NCBI GenBank assembly: GCA_022376925.1
Contig: JAIOJX010000027.1
Location: 21,221,471-21,285,470 of the forward strand
Length of the DNA stretch: 64,000 nucleotides
Source of the DNA: Tragulus kanchil
Lineage: Eukaryota > Chordata > Mammalia > Artiodactyla > Tragulidae
Direction of reading: 5' to 3'
In this document: piece by piece, positions 1 through 11,375 of the stretch
Numbering within the stretch: the stretch's first letter is position 1
Layout of the letters: each line of letters starts with the position of its first letter
Made by a program: the position numbers and the translations under genes
The notes under the pieces: model-generated
The model's input: the letters and a program-made list of their open reading frames with translations, nothing else
What the model was told of the DNA's origin: nothing
Databases searched by the model: none

Positions 1-110
1 TTACCCAATTCCTTGACAGGGCTTATAAAACAAGCGCTTCTCTCTTTTTTGTTGGTTCTTTTTTAGGCGCTTCTTAAGGAAAGTGTAGCTCCCATCTCTA
101 TTTCCTCTAA

Positions 111-312
111 GTGTCAGTCGCTCAGTCACGTCCAGCTCTTTGTGATCTCATGAACTGTATGTAGCCCACCAGGCTCCTCTGTCCATGGATTCTCTGGGCA
201 AGACTGCTGGAGCGGGCTGCATTTCCTTCTCCAGGGCATCTTTCTGACCCAGGGATTGATCTCAGGTATCCCACATTGCAGGCAGGTTATCGTCTCAGCC
301 GCCCGGAAGCCC
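111..312 (-). mobile_element. Bov-tA SINE
   Basis: Reverse-strand Bov-tA, a ruminant SINE with a tRNA-like head joined to a BovB-derived tail. On the plus strand the tail-derived part comes first (CAGTCGCTCAGTCACGTCC from 116), then the CCACCAGGCTCCTCTGTCC block, then the complement of the tRNA-like promoter, ending near GGAAGCC. It is diverged by several substitutions. Duplication A starts inside it. Confidence 0.85.
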
Positions 313-869
313 CAGATTTCCTTGACGATCAGCCTAAAGCCAATTTCAATGAGCCTGGTCCTAGGGCCGAGGCTTTCACGCTTCTAAGTTTGTAGGAAGG
401 AGTTGCAGGATGAGAGGAGATCCAAGGAAAGTTCTAGAATTATGGGTTTCAACAACATAAGCAGAGGTAGGCTTGACTTAGTCCTGCTGGGTACCATGGA
501 CAGCCCCCCCAGACTATTAGTCTAGTCTCTACTTTCAAGTGCCGGAATCAGGGTGCTCACGGAACTGCTCCCACACTTCCTGATATTCCAGTGGGTTGAG
601 CCCTCAATTCATCGATTCCATGACTGTCCTGCCGGCAGAAGAGCCCACGGTCCTGGCAGAGGGGGCTAATCCAGTGACCGCTCCTGAGAGGTGACAGCCC
701 ACCGCCAGGACGTGGGGGGTCCCCACCATGCCTGCATGGTCCTCCGGGTGCCCTCATTAGCACATGGCCCCTTCCAGTGCCCGCCCTGCTGGGGGTGGCC
801 GTTCAATTTCCTTTTCCCTCGGGGCAGTGCCTGACTGGCTTCCTGAATGAGCCTTGCGGGGCTCAGAAG

Positions 870-1090
870 GAACGCTTCAGATAGATCCCTCCCCGATGAA
901 CGTCTAAAATTTAATTACGGAAGCTGGGCCATTGCCATGTTTAAAACCATTTACAAAGCCTGGGAGCTACAGAGCCTTCCCCTCTTCCTGTGCCCACGGA
1001 GGCCAAGGTAGCCCTGAGGATCATTAGCTGTTGAGAAAAATCTCAGTTTGCATATTCACGTCAGGAAATTATCCTTTCGCTTTCCTCACT
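870..1090. other. Candidate conserved noncoding element
   Basis: An AT-rich island in a GC-rich setting, with AAAATTTAATTACGGAAGC near 907 and TTTGCATATTCACGTCAGG near 1046 (octamer-like). No repeat family is recognised. Copied at about 2005-2225. The role is inferred only from composition and motif density. Confidence 0.35.
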
Positions 1091-1290
1091 AAATGGCCAA
1101 GGTATTCATCTTGTGGAGAAAGAGCCGTCTGAGACTCCAAGAGGATGCAAGGACCTCCAGAAGCCATGGGTCCAGATTCCCATCACTAAAGGGCTCAACA
1201 GTCAAATTCATTTGCCAGATAAAGGCCAAAGGGACAAGAGAGACGAACCCCGCCCCCACCATTAAGGAACTCCTAAATGAATAGGGAAAT

Positions 1291-1444
1291 AGCCCACCAG
1301 GGCCCCTCCTCTGTCCATGGATTCTCTGGGCAAGACTGCTGGAGCGGGCTGCATTTCCTTCTCCAGGGCATCTTTCTGACCCAGGGATTGATCTCAGGTA
1401 TCCCACATTGCAGGCAGGTTATCGTCTCAGCCGCCCGGAAGCCC
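1291..1444 (-). mobile_element. Headless Bov-tA copy made by duplication A
   Basis: This is the second copy of the Bov-tA at 111-312. It starts at the duplication joint, so the first 50 bases are missing. It has no target-site duplication of its own and is not an independent insertion. Confidence 0.85.
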
Positions 1445-2605
1445 CAGATTTCCTTGACGATCAGCCTAAAGCCAATTTCAATGAGCCTGGTCCTAGGGCC
1501 GAGGCTTTCACGCTTCTAAGTTTGTAGGAAGGAGTTGCAGGATGAGAGGAGATCCAAGGAAAGTTCTAGAATTATGGGTTTCAACAACATAAGCAGAGGT
1601 AGGCTTGACTTAGTCCTGCTGGGTACCATGGACAGCCCCCCCAGACTATTAGTCTAGTCTCTACTTTCAAGTGCCGGAATCAGGGTGCTCACGGAACTGC
1701 TCCCACACTTCCTGATATTCCAGTGGGTTGAGCCCTCAATTCATCGATTCCATGACTGTCCTGCCGGCAGAAGAGCCCACGGTCCTGGCAGAGGGGGCTA
1801 ATCCAGTGACCGCTCCTGAGAGGTGACAGCCCACCGCCAGGACGTGGGGGGTCCCCACCATGCCTGCATGGTCCTCCGGGTGCCCTCATTAGCACATGGC
1901 CCCTTCCAGTGCCCGCCCTGCTGGGGGTGGCCGTTCAATTTCCTTTTCCCTCGGGGGCAGTGCCCTGACTGGCTTCCCTGAATGAGCCTTGCGGGGCTCA
2001 GAAGGAACGCTTCAGATAGATCCCTCCCCGATGAACGTCTAAAATTTAATTACGGAAGCTGGGCCATTGCCATGTTTAAAACCATTTACAAAGCCTGGGA
2101 GCTACAGAGCCTTCCCCTCTTCCTGTGCCCACGGAGGCCAAGGTAGCCCTGAGGATCATTAGCTGTTGAGAAAAATCTCAGTTTGCATATTCACGTCAGG
2201 AAATTATCCTTTCGCTTTCCTCACTAAATGGCCAAGGTATTCATCTTGTGGAGAAAGAGCCGTCTGAGACTCCAAGAGGATGCAAGGACCTCCAGAAGCC
2301 ATGGGTCCAGATTCCCATCACTAAAGGGCTCAACAGTCAAATTCATTTGCCAGATAAAGGCCAAAGGGACAAGAGAGACGAACCCCGCCCCCACCATTAA
2401 GGAACTCCTAAATGAATAGGGAAATAGACATAAGTGCTTATAAGTATAAGTAGAATAGAGGGGACATTAACGCAAATCTTGGGGGCGGATTCCTAGAAGG
2501 CTTCCCAGGGGAGGTGCCCTTCCTTGGGGCTTTGAAGAATAAAGAGGAGTCATTCTTGCAAGTGAAGGAGTGGGTGGGCATGAGCCAATAAAGGACATTT
2601 CAGGG

Positions 2606-2871
2606 GACTTCCTTGGTGGTCCAGTGGGTATAGAGTTCGCCTTGCAGTGCAAGGGGCACCAGTGTGATCCCTGGCCTAGGAAGATCCCACACGCCGCGGA
2701 GCGGCTGGACCAGAGTGTCCAGTTATGAATCAGCACTCTGGAGCGCATGCGCCCAGAGCCAGTGCTCTGCTACAGGAGAGGCCCCTGCAATGGGAGGCCC
2801 ATGCAGGCCAAAGAACAAAGATGGATGAAAATAAATAAATTTTAAAAATCAATAAAAAGAGGCCCCCGATG

Positions 2872-2902
<31 letters not shown>

Positions 2903-2904
2903 AT
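2606..2904 (+). mobile_element. CHR-2-like SINE with 13-base target duplication
   Basis: A tRNA-derived cetartiodactyl SINE. It has the head GACTTCCTTGGTGGTCCAGT, a B-box-like GTGTGATCCCTGG, the CCGCGGAGCGGCTGG block and the body motif AAAGAACAAAGATGGATGAAAA. It is flanked by GGACATTTCAGGG at 2593-2605 and 2905-2917. The odd part is the end: the A-rich tail is followed by a run of 26 T before the second target duplication. Confidence 0.85.
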
Positions 2905-3701
2905 GGACATTTCAGGGAGGACGCTGGTTCTGAAATTTATAAGAGCAAAGTTTATTCCATCCAACTTACTTCTCCCTGGAAGAGCCTCTCCTGCTTTGCT
3001 CTCTGTGGAGTTGGGGAACCGGCGGGCTCCCATTCCCTAAAGACTTTGGATTGTAAACTCCTGGAGGGCTTCTTTGAGGCTCCCAGCGGCATCTGGAAGG
3101 CCTGAGCCCATCCCAGCAGAGCCCGCAACTGAGCTTGAAAGCAGAGCTGGGACCTTCCACACCCACTTCCCAGGCCCCTCTCCCGCATGAGCAGGCTCGT
3201 GCCTAAATCCGAAATCTTCTGAAGTGTGGTATTTTCCCATCCCTTTAATCCTCCTAGAATTAAGAGAATGAGGCAGGATGAGTGGATTTATGGCCTCCGA
3301 TGAATTTCAAGATGAATAAGAACAATCACAATTAAACTCAAATTCATCTTGTGGAGAAAGAGCCGTCTGAGACTCCAAAGGACGCCTCCAGAAGCCATGG
3401 GACCAGATTCCCATCACTAAAGGGCTCAACAGTCAAATTCATTTGCCAGATAAAGGCCAAAGGGACAAGAGAGACGAACCCCGCCCCCACCATTAAGGAA
3501 CTCCTAAATGAATAGGGAAATAGACATAAGTGCTTATAAGTATAAGTAGAATAGAGGGGACATTAACGCAAATCTTGGGGGCGGATTCCTAGAAGGCTTC
3601 CCAGGGGAGGTGCCCTTCCTTGGGGCTTTGAAGAATAAAGAGGAGTCATTCTTGCAAGTGAAGGAGTGGGTGGGCATGAGCCAATAAAGGACATTTCAGG
3701 G

Positions 3702-3988
3702 GACTTCCTTGGTGGTCCAGTGGGTATAGAGTTCGCCTTGCAGTGCAAGGGGCACCAGTGTGATCCCTGGCCTAGGAAGATCCCACACGCCGCGGAGCGG
3801 CTGGACCAGAGTGTCCAGTTATGAATCAGCACTCTGGAGCGCATGCGCCCAGAGCCAGTGCTCTGCTACAGGAGAGGCCCCTGCAATGGGAGGCCCATGC
3901 AGGCCAAAGAACAAAGATGGATGAAAATAAATAAATTTTAAAAATCAATAAAAAGAGGCCCCCGATTTTTTTTTTTTTTTTACAAAAT
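3702..3988 (+). mobile_element. CHR-2-like SINE, copy within duplication B
   Basis: Second copy of the SINE at 2606-2904, shifted by 1096. It keeps the same target duplications and carries a T run about 10 bases shorter. It should not be counted as a separate insertion. Confidence 0.85.
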
Positions 3989-4681
3989 GGACATTTCAGG
4001 GAGGACGCTGGTTCTGAAATTTATAAGAGCAAAGTTTATTCCATCCAACTTACTTCTCCCTGGAAGAGCCTCTCCTGCTTTGCTCTCTGTGGAGTTGGGG
4101 AACCGGCGGGCTCCCATTCCCTAAAGACTTTGGATTGTAAACTCCTGGAGGGCTTCTTTGAGGCTCCCAGCGGCATCTGGAAGGCCTGAGCCCATCCCAG
4201 CAGAGCCCGCAACTGAGCTTGAAAGCAGAGCTGGGACCTTCCACACCCACTTCCCAGGCCCCTCTCCCGCATGAGCAGGCTCGTGCCTAAATCCGAAATC
4301 TTCTGAAGTGTGGTATTTTCCCATCCCTTTAATCCTCCTAGAATTAAGAGAATGAGGCAGGATGAGTGGATTTATGGCCTCCGATGAATTTCAAGATGAA
4401 TAAGAACAATCACAATTAAACTCAAATTTCTAAGAAGAGGATTTGATCTCTTTTAAGGCAAGAGTGGGCCCTGCCTTCCTGCAGCCACGGAAGCTCCTGA
4501 ACGGGAATTTAAATACTGGAAACCAAGGGTCTGGAGCAGACATCTGGGGAAGCTGCCCCTTTTGAAGCTGCCTCTGTGACAGCCCTGTCACCGCCATGCC
4601 TCGGGAGGCCGTACACGGCTTTTAATCACGCATGAAGGCAGCAGAAGGTCCTCTTGTTGGACCCACAGCTACAAACCTTGG

Positions 4682-4895
4682 GCTCCCAGGGGGTTCGGTG
4701 GTAAAGAAGCCGCCCGTCGATGCAGCAGACATGGGTTCAATCCCCCGAGTCGGGAAGACCCCCCCGGAGTAGGAAATGGCATCCTATTCCAGTAATCTTG
4801 CCTGGAAAATTCCATGGACAGAGGAGCCTGGTGGGCGACAGCCGTATGGTCGCAAAGAGTCAGATATGATGAGCAGCTACGAACCCTGACTAAAC
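4682..4895 (+). mobile_element. Bov-tA SINE, first of a tandem pair
   Basis: Forward Bov-tA. It has a head resembling GGGCTCCC..GGTAAAGAA, a promoter-like GGGTTCAATCCC, then GACAGAGGAGCCTGGTGGGC and the tail motif GTCGCAAAGAGTCAGATATG. It is noticeably diverged. A second Bov-tA starts five bases after it ends. Confidence 0.82.
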
Positions 4896-4899
4896 TTGG

Positions 4900-5098
4900 G
4901 CTTCCCTGGTGGCTCAGCGGTCAAGAAAGTCCCTGCAATACAAGAGATGTGGGAAGACACCCTGGAGAAGGGAATGGCAACCCACTCCAGTAGGCTTGTC
5001 TGGGAAATCTCATGGGCAGAGGAGCCTGGCGGGCGACAGTCTTTGGGGTCATGAAGAGTCGGGCACGACTGAGCGACTAAACAAACAGCGACTACTAA
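4900..5098 (+). mobile_element. Bov-tA SINE, second of a tandem pair
   Basis: Forward Bov-tA, beginning GGGCTTCCCTGGTGGCTCAG and ending with GAGTCGGGCACGACTGAGCG and ACTAAACAAACA. It is closer to the family consensus than its left neighbour and lacks about 20 bases around the B-box (near 4945-4955). Insertion of one SINE next to the tail of another is the simplest origin of the pair. Confidence 0.85.
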
Positions 5099-5102
5099 GC
5101 TC

Positions 5103-6180
5103 GCCTGCTCACCGTCTCTCCCAGCTCCTTCTGTCCCGCCGTTTTCCCACGGCCTGAGGAGGATAAATGAGGAGCCAGGGGCTCAGGGATTTACCTGTAG
5201 TTGGTGAGAAAAAACTTACCAGCCGCCAGACCCTGGGCCCTGCAGTTCAGGTGACTGGAACACCTGCTGTTGATGATCTGGGCCTGGAGCTGGTCCCGCC
5301 TCCCTGCCAGCACATCTGGAGGTAAGAGAAACAAGATCCCTGTCCTTGGGAGTCCAGGTTCAAAAGGGAATAAACAGCCAACAGGGAAGACAAGACCCTG
5401 GTTCTCACCGGTGGATGCCCGGGGGCTCCCTCTAGGGCTGGGGGCTGTGAGGAGGCTCAGAGGATGAGATGGCTGGATGGCACACCCGAGTCAATGGACG
5501 TAAGTTTGAGCAAATCCGGGAGATGGTGAAGGACAGGGAAGCCTGCGTGCTGCCATCCATGACCTTGACAATAAGCGCTTCCTTAAATGCTGTGCCCCGG
5601 GGGTGCCCCTTTTGCCCCTGTTCTCCCCCGAGAGGCTGCTCTGGGTTGGGGGAGGGGAGCGGTCTCCTTTGTGTTCCTTGTCCATCTCAGAGAGGAGCAA
5701 GCAGAGTGCCCTCCTGGAGACGCAGAAAGCTCATTCTCACCGCAACGCCCATGAATAGAATACACCAGTAACGCTCGGCTCTGGGAACACATAACCTCCC
5801 CTCCTTAAGGGAGCTGGCCCTCCCTGGCATCTTTCCACCATCTTTCTCCCCCAGCCTGCCACCCCGACCCCTTTTTCAGTCTCAGCGGATGACTTTGCCT
5901 CTTTCTACACAGAGTGCAACTGGTCAGGAGTTTGGAAGGAGGCAGGGAAGCCCAGGTCCAGCAGGAGGAAGCCTGGGTGGGGACCCTGCACCCATGCGCC
6001 CACCCCTGGTCGCCGGGAGCCCCACGGCATCTGGACGGCCTCGGTGCCAGCGCCGCTCAAGGGCGGAGTTCAGTGGTCCAGCCCTACCCGCCCCCTCCAC
6101 CACCACGCCCAGCGTGCACGCCAGATGGGTGCTCAGAAAACCCCGTGGGCTCACGCCTCGGGAGCCACAGTTTTGAAGCG
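5103..6180. other. Unannotated unique stretch (unit of duplication C)
   Basis: I see no recognisable repeat, exon or RNA gene here. Composition is mildly GC-rich. Open frames of about 100 codons exist on both strands but overlap one another and show no domain or repeat pattern. The second copy at 6181-7249 holds the same content. Confidence 0.5.
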
Positions 6181-7249
6181 GCCTGCTAAAAACCGTCTCT
6201 CCCAGTCCTCTGTCCCGCCGTTTTCCCACGGCCTGAGGAGGATAAATGAGGAGCCAGGGGCTCAGGGATTTACCTGTAGTTGGTGAGAAAAAACTTACCA
6301 GCCGCCAGACCCTGGGCCCTGCAGTTCAGGTGACTGGAACACCTGCTGTTGATGATCTGGGCCTGGAGCTGGTCCCGCCTCCCTGCCAGCACATCTGGAG
6401 GTAAGAGAAACAAGATCCCTGTCCTTGGGAGTCCAGGTTCAAAAGGGAATAAACAGCCAACAGGGAAGACAAGACCCTGGTTCTCACCGGTGGATGCCCG
6501 GGGGCTCCCTCTAGGGCTGGGGGCTGTGAGGAGGCTCAGAGGATGAGATGGCTGGATGGCACACCCGAGTCAATGGACGTAAGTTTGAGCAAATCCGGGA
6601 GATGGTGAAGGACAGGGAAGCCTGCGTGCTGCCATCCATGACCTTGACAATAAGCGCTTCCTTAAATGCTGTGCCCCGGGGGTGCCCCTTTTGCCCCTGT
6701 TCTCCCCCGAGAGGCTGCTCTGGGTTGGGGGAGGGGAGCGGTCTCCTTTGTGTTCCTTGTCCATCTCAGAGAGGAGCAAGCAGAGTGCCCTCCTGGAGAC
6801 GCAGAAAGCTCATTCTCACCGCAACGCCCATGAATAGAATACACCAGTAACGCTCGGCTCTGGGAACACATAACCTCCCCTCCTTAAGGGAGCTGGCCCT
6901 CCCTGGCATCTTTCCACCATCTTTCTCCCCCAGCCTGCCACCCCGACCCCTTTTTCAGTCTCAGCGGATGACTTTGCCTCTTTCTACACAGAGTGCAACT
7001 GGTCAGGAGTTTGGAAGGAGGCAGGGAAGCCCAGGTCCAGCAGGAGGAAGCCTGGGTGGGGACCCTGCACCCATGCGCCCACCCCTGGTCGCCGGGAGCC
7101 CCACGGCATCTGGACGGCCTCGGTGCCAGCGCCGCTCAAGGGCGGAGTTCAGTGGTCCAGCCCTACCCGCCCCCTCCACCACCACGCCCAGCGTGCACGC
7201 CAGATGGGTGCTCAGAAAACACGTGGGCTCACGCCTCGGGAGCCACAGT
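5103..7249. repeat. Two-copy tandem duplication C
   Basis: Copy 1 is about 5103-6180 and copy 2 about 6181-7249, shifted by 1079 through most of the unit. Small indels cluster where the copies meet (5110-5140 against 6188-6215). The copy ends also differ: CCCC against AC near 6141 and 7221. The unit contains no interspersed repeat I recognise and no supportable gene. Confidence 0.92.
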
Positions 7250-7329
7250 CTGAACCCCCAAGGCAGCAACTTCTCGCCGAGGTGTCTGCCGAATGAAACC
7301 AAGTCCCTGCCAACCGCCTTTCTGGCAGG

Positions 7330-7745
7330 ATGGCGGAGAACATCCAGACAAGGGGGCCTCCCTCCTGCGAGCGGCGAAGGCGCTGGGCGGGGGGCGGCCG
7401 CGTCTGCTCATCGCGAGCCCCTGGACCTGAGCCGCTGAGGATGCTGCAGACGTGCGGTACCCAGCGCCCGGACGGCCTCGGCTTCCTGGCCGCCTGCCTT
7501 GCTCGGAGGCGACTTGGAGCCGGATGCGGGGAGGCATCCGTAGGCGCTCCCTCCCGAGCCTGGGCAGGGGGCACCGCTCGCGGCGGCGTGAGTGTCTGGC
7601 GCCTGGCGCGCGGCGGCGGCTCCCGGCTGTAAGGTACCTGCCAGGAAGAGCGAGCACCGGCGAGCCGGGAAGGTGCCAGGACCACAACCGCGCTTCCTTC
7701 CTTCCGCCGGCCGGCTCCTCGCGCTCTGCATCCTCTCCCGGCGAG
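7330..7745. promoter_or_regulatory. CpG-dense island
   Basis: CG dinucleotides are closely spaced across the stretch (GCGAGCGGCGAAGGCGC at 7368, GGCGCGCGGCGGCGGC near 7605). That is unlike most of the flanks and is what an unmethylated CpG island looks like. No TATA box or confident first exon is visible. An MLT1-type LTR follows directly. It may be a promoter, an orphan island or simply a GC-rich segment. Confidence 0.5.
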
Positions 7746-7777
7746 ATGTGAAGTCTACCTCCCACCTGCACGAGTTT

Positions 7778-8225
7778 TCCAGGGCTGCTGAAAAAAAAAA
7801 AAAATCACACCATAGACTGGGTGGCTTCAGCAACAGAATGTCTTCTCTCCTGGTTCTGGAGACCGGAGGTCCGAAGTCTTGCTCTCGCTGGGCCCTGCTT
7901 CCTCCTGAAGCTCCCGGGGAGACTCCGGTCCCTGCTTGCAGCGGCTCCCATCTGTCCGTGGTCTCCTTGGCGTGTAGCTGCCTCTCTCGGACCTCTGCCT
8001 CCAGCTTCACGGGCCTTTCCCAGCGTGTCCCTCTGTCCCCGTGTCTTTTCTTCTTCTAACGAAGACCCCAGTCGTTGCATTGATGGCCCACCCTAACTTC
8101 AAAATGATCTTACCTGCGACCTTAATTACATGGGCATGAAATCCTACTTCCTTATATATAAGGTTCCATTCGGAAGTTCCAAGAGGATGTAAATTTTGGA
8201 GAAACACTATCCAGCCACCCCTGAG
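7778..8225 (-). mobile_element. MLT1-type MaLR LTR (ERVL-MaLR)
   Basis: The plus strand reads as the complement of an MLT1-type solo LTR. It has a GGGCTGCTG end, ACTGGGTGGCTTCAGCAACAG, TTCTGGAGACCGGAGGTCCG, the middle part ending in GTGTCTTTTCTTCTTC, GCCCACCCTAACTTC, and TTAATTACATGGGC. The opening is broken by a run of 14 A (7790-7803). It is old, diverged and has no coding remnant. Confidence 0.7.
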
Positions 8226-8454
8226 TCTCACTCTGGCTGAAAGTCTGTGGTATGGAAGGCCGTGAAGCTTCCGCTCTTGCCTTCTGAGCCCTACGTCTTT
8301 CCGTGGACAGGCCCACGGAAGATGAGACAGAGCGTGGTGAGGGGGCCCTGTCCTCCCGTCCCAGTGGCCTGACTGAGGTCACTCTGGACCAGATGGCTCC
8401 TGGCTGAGCTACCCAGCTGAGCTCCTGGGCTCAGAGACGCCTGGTCCACAGCCC

Positions 8455-8550
8455 GGCCCTGCAGAACTGAGACTGATAAATAGTGACTGTCTTAAGCCAC
8501 CATGTTTGAGGTTATTGGTTACACTGTAACAGGTGACGGAATCTCAAGAT
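8455..8550 (+). mobile_element. Possible MaLR LTR 3' end
   Basis: GAACTGAGACTGATAAATAG followed by TTAAGCCACCATGTTTGAGG and a GGTTACACTGTAACAG-like end resembles the polyadenylation region and 3' end of a MaLR-class LTR. The upstream part cannot be aligned by eye, so this call rests on about 90 bases. Confidence 0.4.
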
Positions 8551-8770
8551 ATGATTGGTCCCAGGCCAAGGGAGAAAGGTGGACACCCTTTCCGGGGGCT
8601 GCCGAGTATTGTAACAAAACCTAGCAGCTTAATCTCTGGACCATCCCCTAAGGACCTGGCGATGCGGATATCTCCTGAGCCAGCTCAGAAACGGTGACCA
8701 GAGCTACTGAATCCGCCAGTGTGTTCCCACCCACACCCCTTCCCTCTGCAGCTCTCTTAGTGTGGAGCCA

Positions 8771-10974
8771 GGCACCTAGTGGTGCCTATTAAAGGTATGG
8801 AGGCGCTGGTGGCTGTGCCAATCACAGCAAAAGCCAGGGTCAGGGCCGCCAGTTTCAGGAAAACATGAGTCATCGCCCACCAGCCTCTCCATCTTCCAGG
8901 GCGTGAGGGAAGGTCTAATCGTTCTGCGCCCCGCGTCCCGTGGACACGGAGAACCCGCCAGTGTGAAATCCCAGAGAAGGGACCCCCCGCCTGGCCGGGG
9001 CCACTGATGACGAGCCCGAGAGCCAGCCATCAGCGGGAACCCTGAACATGCTGGCTGAAATTAATCGCTTGCCTTGCAAGGGTATTTATTTCCCTTTATA
9101 CCTGGAGAGAAATGGGCCATGAACTGGAAATTTTCAGAGCAGTAGGCTGAACTTCTTGTCTGAGTGGAAACAACTTTCTTTTAAAGTGCAGCCATTTGCT
9201 CTGTTCAGCTCCATCATTAAAGGACAATGGCCAATTTTCTGCGGACCTGGGATGTCAGTTTTGCCTAAAGAGTGAGCGAGCTGGTAATTTACTAACCTGG
9301 CTGCGATTGCCTGTGAAAACAGGTTATTTCACAGGATTTAAACACCGTGCTCTGAAGTTCAGCAGCGGTGAGCAAGCAGCTGGAGAAACGGAGCTGCGTC
9401 TTTCCCCTCCCGGTTCTTAATGACTGAAGACAGGAAAATCTGGAGTGATAGATTACAGACAGGCAGGAAGAGACAAGACAGAATCAGGGTCAAAGAGATG
9501 GGCGGGATGACCCCAATCAGGAGAGGGCGCCAACTCTTTTTAATGTGATATTAAAATAGGTGTGTGTTCATTCAATCACTTATCCACCAGTTTCATTCAA
9601 CAAGTGATTTTGCTAAGGGATCTGCTGAGCTCAAGGCTCTCAGATGGTATTAAACCGAAGCAAATGTCAGTCTCTGCGGGCTTCCTGGAGGAGGCACTGG
9701 GAGGAAATTCTTAACCTAATTTTTAACACCTCCGTTGATTGTTCCTTACCAACCTCCCCTCTTCCCAGATCTTGGGACTTGTTAAATGAAAGAATGAACA
9801 GACTGGAGATTAGTGCCAGGAGGTCGTGTCTTCTATTTACGGACCTAAACCTCTGCTTAATGTATAGTCGTTTTCGGCACCTAGTGGTGCCTATTAAAGG
9901 TATGGAGGCGCTGGTGGCTGTGCCAATCACAGCAAAAGCCAGGGTCAGGGCCGCCAGTTTCAGGAAAACATGAGTCATCGCCCACCAGCCTCTCCATCTT
10001 CCAGGGCGTGAGGGAAGGTCTAATCGTTCTGCGCCCCGCGTCCCGTGGACACGGAGAACCCGCCAGTGTGAAATCCCAGAGAAGGGACCCCCCGCCTGGC
10101 CGGGGCCACTGATGACGAGCCCGAGAGCCAGCCATCAGCGGGAACCCTGAACATGCTGGCTGAAATTAATCGCTTGCCTTGCAAGGGTATTTATTTCCCC
10201 CTTTATACCTGGAGAGAAATGGGCCATGAACTGGAAATTTTCAGAGCAGTAGGCTGAACTTCTTGTCTGAGTGGAAACAACTTTCTTTTAAAGTGCAGCC
10301 ATTTGCTCTGTTCAGCTCCATCATTAAAGGACAATGGCCAATTTTCTGCGGACCTGGGATGTCAGTTTTGCCTAAAGAGTGAGCGAGCTGGTAATTTACT
10401 AACCTGGCTGCGATTGCCTGTGAAAACAGGTTATTTCACAGGATTTAAACACCGTGCTCTGAAGTTCAGCAGCGGTGAGCAAGCAGCTGGAGAAACGGAG
10501 CTGCGTCTTTCCCCTCCCGGTTCTTAATGACTGAAGACAGGAAAATCTGGAGTGATAGATTACAGACAGGCAGGAAGAGACAAGACAGAATCAGGGTCAA
10601 AGAGATGGGCGGGATGACCCCAATCAGGAGAGGGCGCCAACTCTTTTTAATGTGATATTAAAATAGGTGTGTGTTCATTCAATCACTTATCCACCAGTTT
10701 CATTCAACAAGTGATTTTGCTAAGGGATCTGCTGAGCTCAAGGCTCTCAGATGGTATTAAACCGAAGCAAATGTCAGTCTCTGCGGGCTTCCTGGAGGAG
10801 GCACTGGGAGGAAATTCTTAACCTAATTTTTAACACCTCCGTTGATTGTTCCTTACCAACCTCCCCTCTTCCCAGATCTTGGGACTTGTTAAATGAAAGA
10901 ATGAACAGACTGGAGATTAGTGCCAGGAGGTCGTGTCTTCTATTTACGGACCTAAACCTCTGCTTAATGTATAG
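8771..10974. repeat. Two-copy tandem duplication D
   Basis: Copy 1 is about 8771-9875 and copy 2 about 9876-10974, shifted by 1105. Inside, the copies differ by little more than a C-run length (near 9108 and 10198). About 8 bases of unmatched sequence sit at the joint (9868-9875). The end of copy 2 overlaps the start of duplication E by about 140 bases. Confidence 0.93.
9040..9420. other. Candidate conserved noncoding element
   Basis: A 380-base AT-richer island with TGAAATTAATCGCTTGCC, GGTATTTATTTCCCTTTATA, GGTAATTTACTAACC and CACAGGATTTAAACACC. It is complex sequence with no repeat signature and no credible exon. Copied at about 10145-10527. Confidence 0.4.
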
Positions 10975-11040
10975 CCTCAGTTTTCTCATCCACAAAATGG
11001 GAATCATTACACCCAACACCAGCAATCATGCGTAGAATTA
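10967..11040 (+). mobile_element. MIR fragment
   Basis: AGCCTCAGTTTTCTCATCC and CACAAAATGGGAATCATTAC match the central core of the ancient MIR SINE. Copied at 12091-12160 by duplication E. The MIR end may continue after the Bov-tA insertion at about 11590 (GGTTAAACGAGGTGA). Confidence 0.65.
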
Positions 11041-11375
11041 AAGTGTGGTTAGGTCTTCGAGCACACGTGGGGTCAACACAAGTGTCCGTTTCCTTCCCAG
11101 TTGGTCTTTGCCAGGCTACACTGCTTTCTAAAATCTGCCCGGGAGTTTGCTTCTTCCAGAAAACTTCCTTCTGCCTAGAAGCTGCTGAATTAGGGGTGGC
11201 TCTGCCATTGATAGAATTTGGGGTGTCCCTGCCCTAAACAGCACAGGGGTGTCTCAGAGCGACAGCTGGGATCAAGCTCTCTTAGCTCTGTGACTCACAC
11301 GTGGTACAAAATTGAGCTAGATATTTAGCCCTTTAAAGTCGCAGCTTCTCATTAAAGACATGGTACCTGCTTCGA

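Larger units (their letters stand above)
163..2425. repeat. Two-copy tandem duplication A
   Basis: Copy 1 is about 163-1290 and copy 2 about 1291-2425. The shift between copies is 1128 at the start and 1135 at the end, because copy 1 has several homopolymer deletions near 815-845. Copy 2 begins inside the Bov-tA SINE that starts at 111, so the second SINE is headless. The joint shows a 4-base indel in a C/T run near 1301-1306. No target-site duplication or transposon end lies at the boundaries. Probably an assembly artefact. Confidence 0.93.
2239..4428. repeat. Two-copy tandem duplication B
   Basis: Copy 1 is about 2239-3341 and copy 2 about 3342-4428. The first 190 bases of copy 1 are also the last part of copy 2 of duplication A, so the start of this unit occurs three times (near 1104, 2239 and 3342). 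A 7-base deletion lies about 40 bases into copy 2. The long T run is 26 in copy 1 (2872-2897) and about 16 in copy 2 (3966-3981). Confidence 0.93.
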
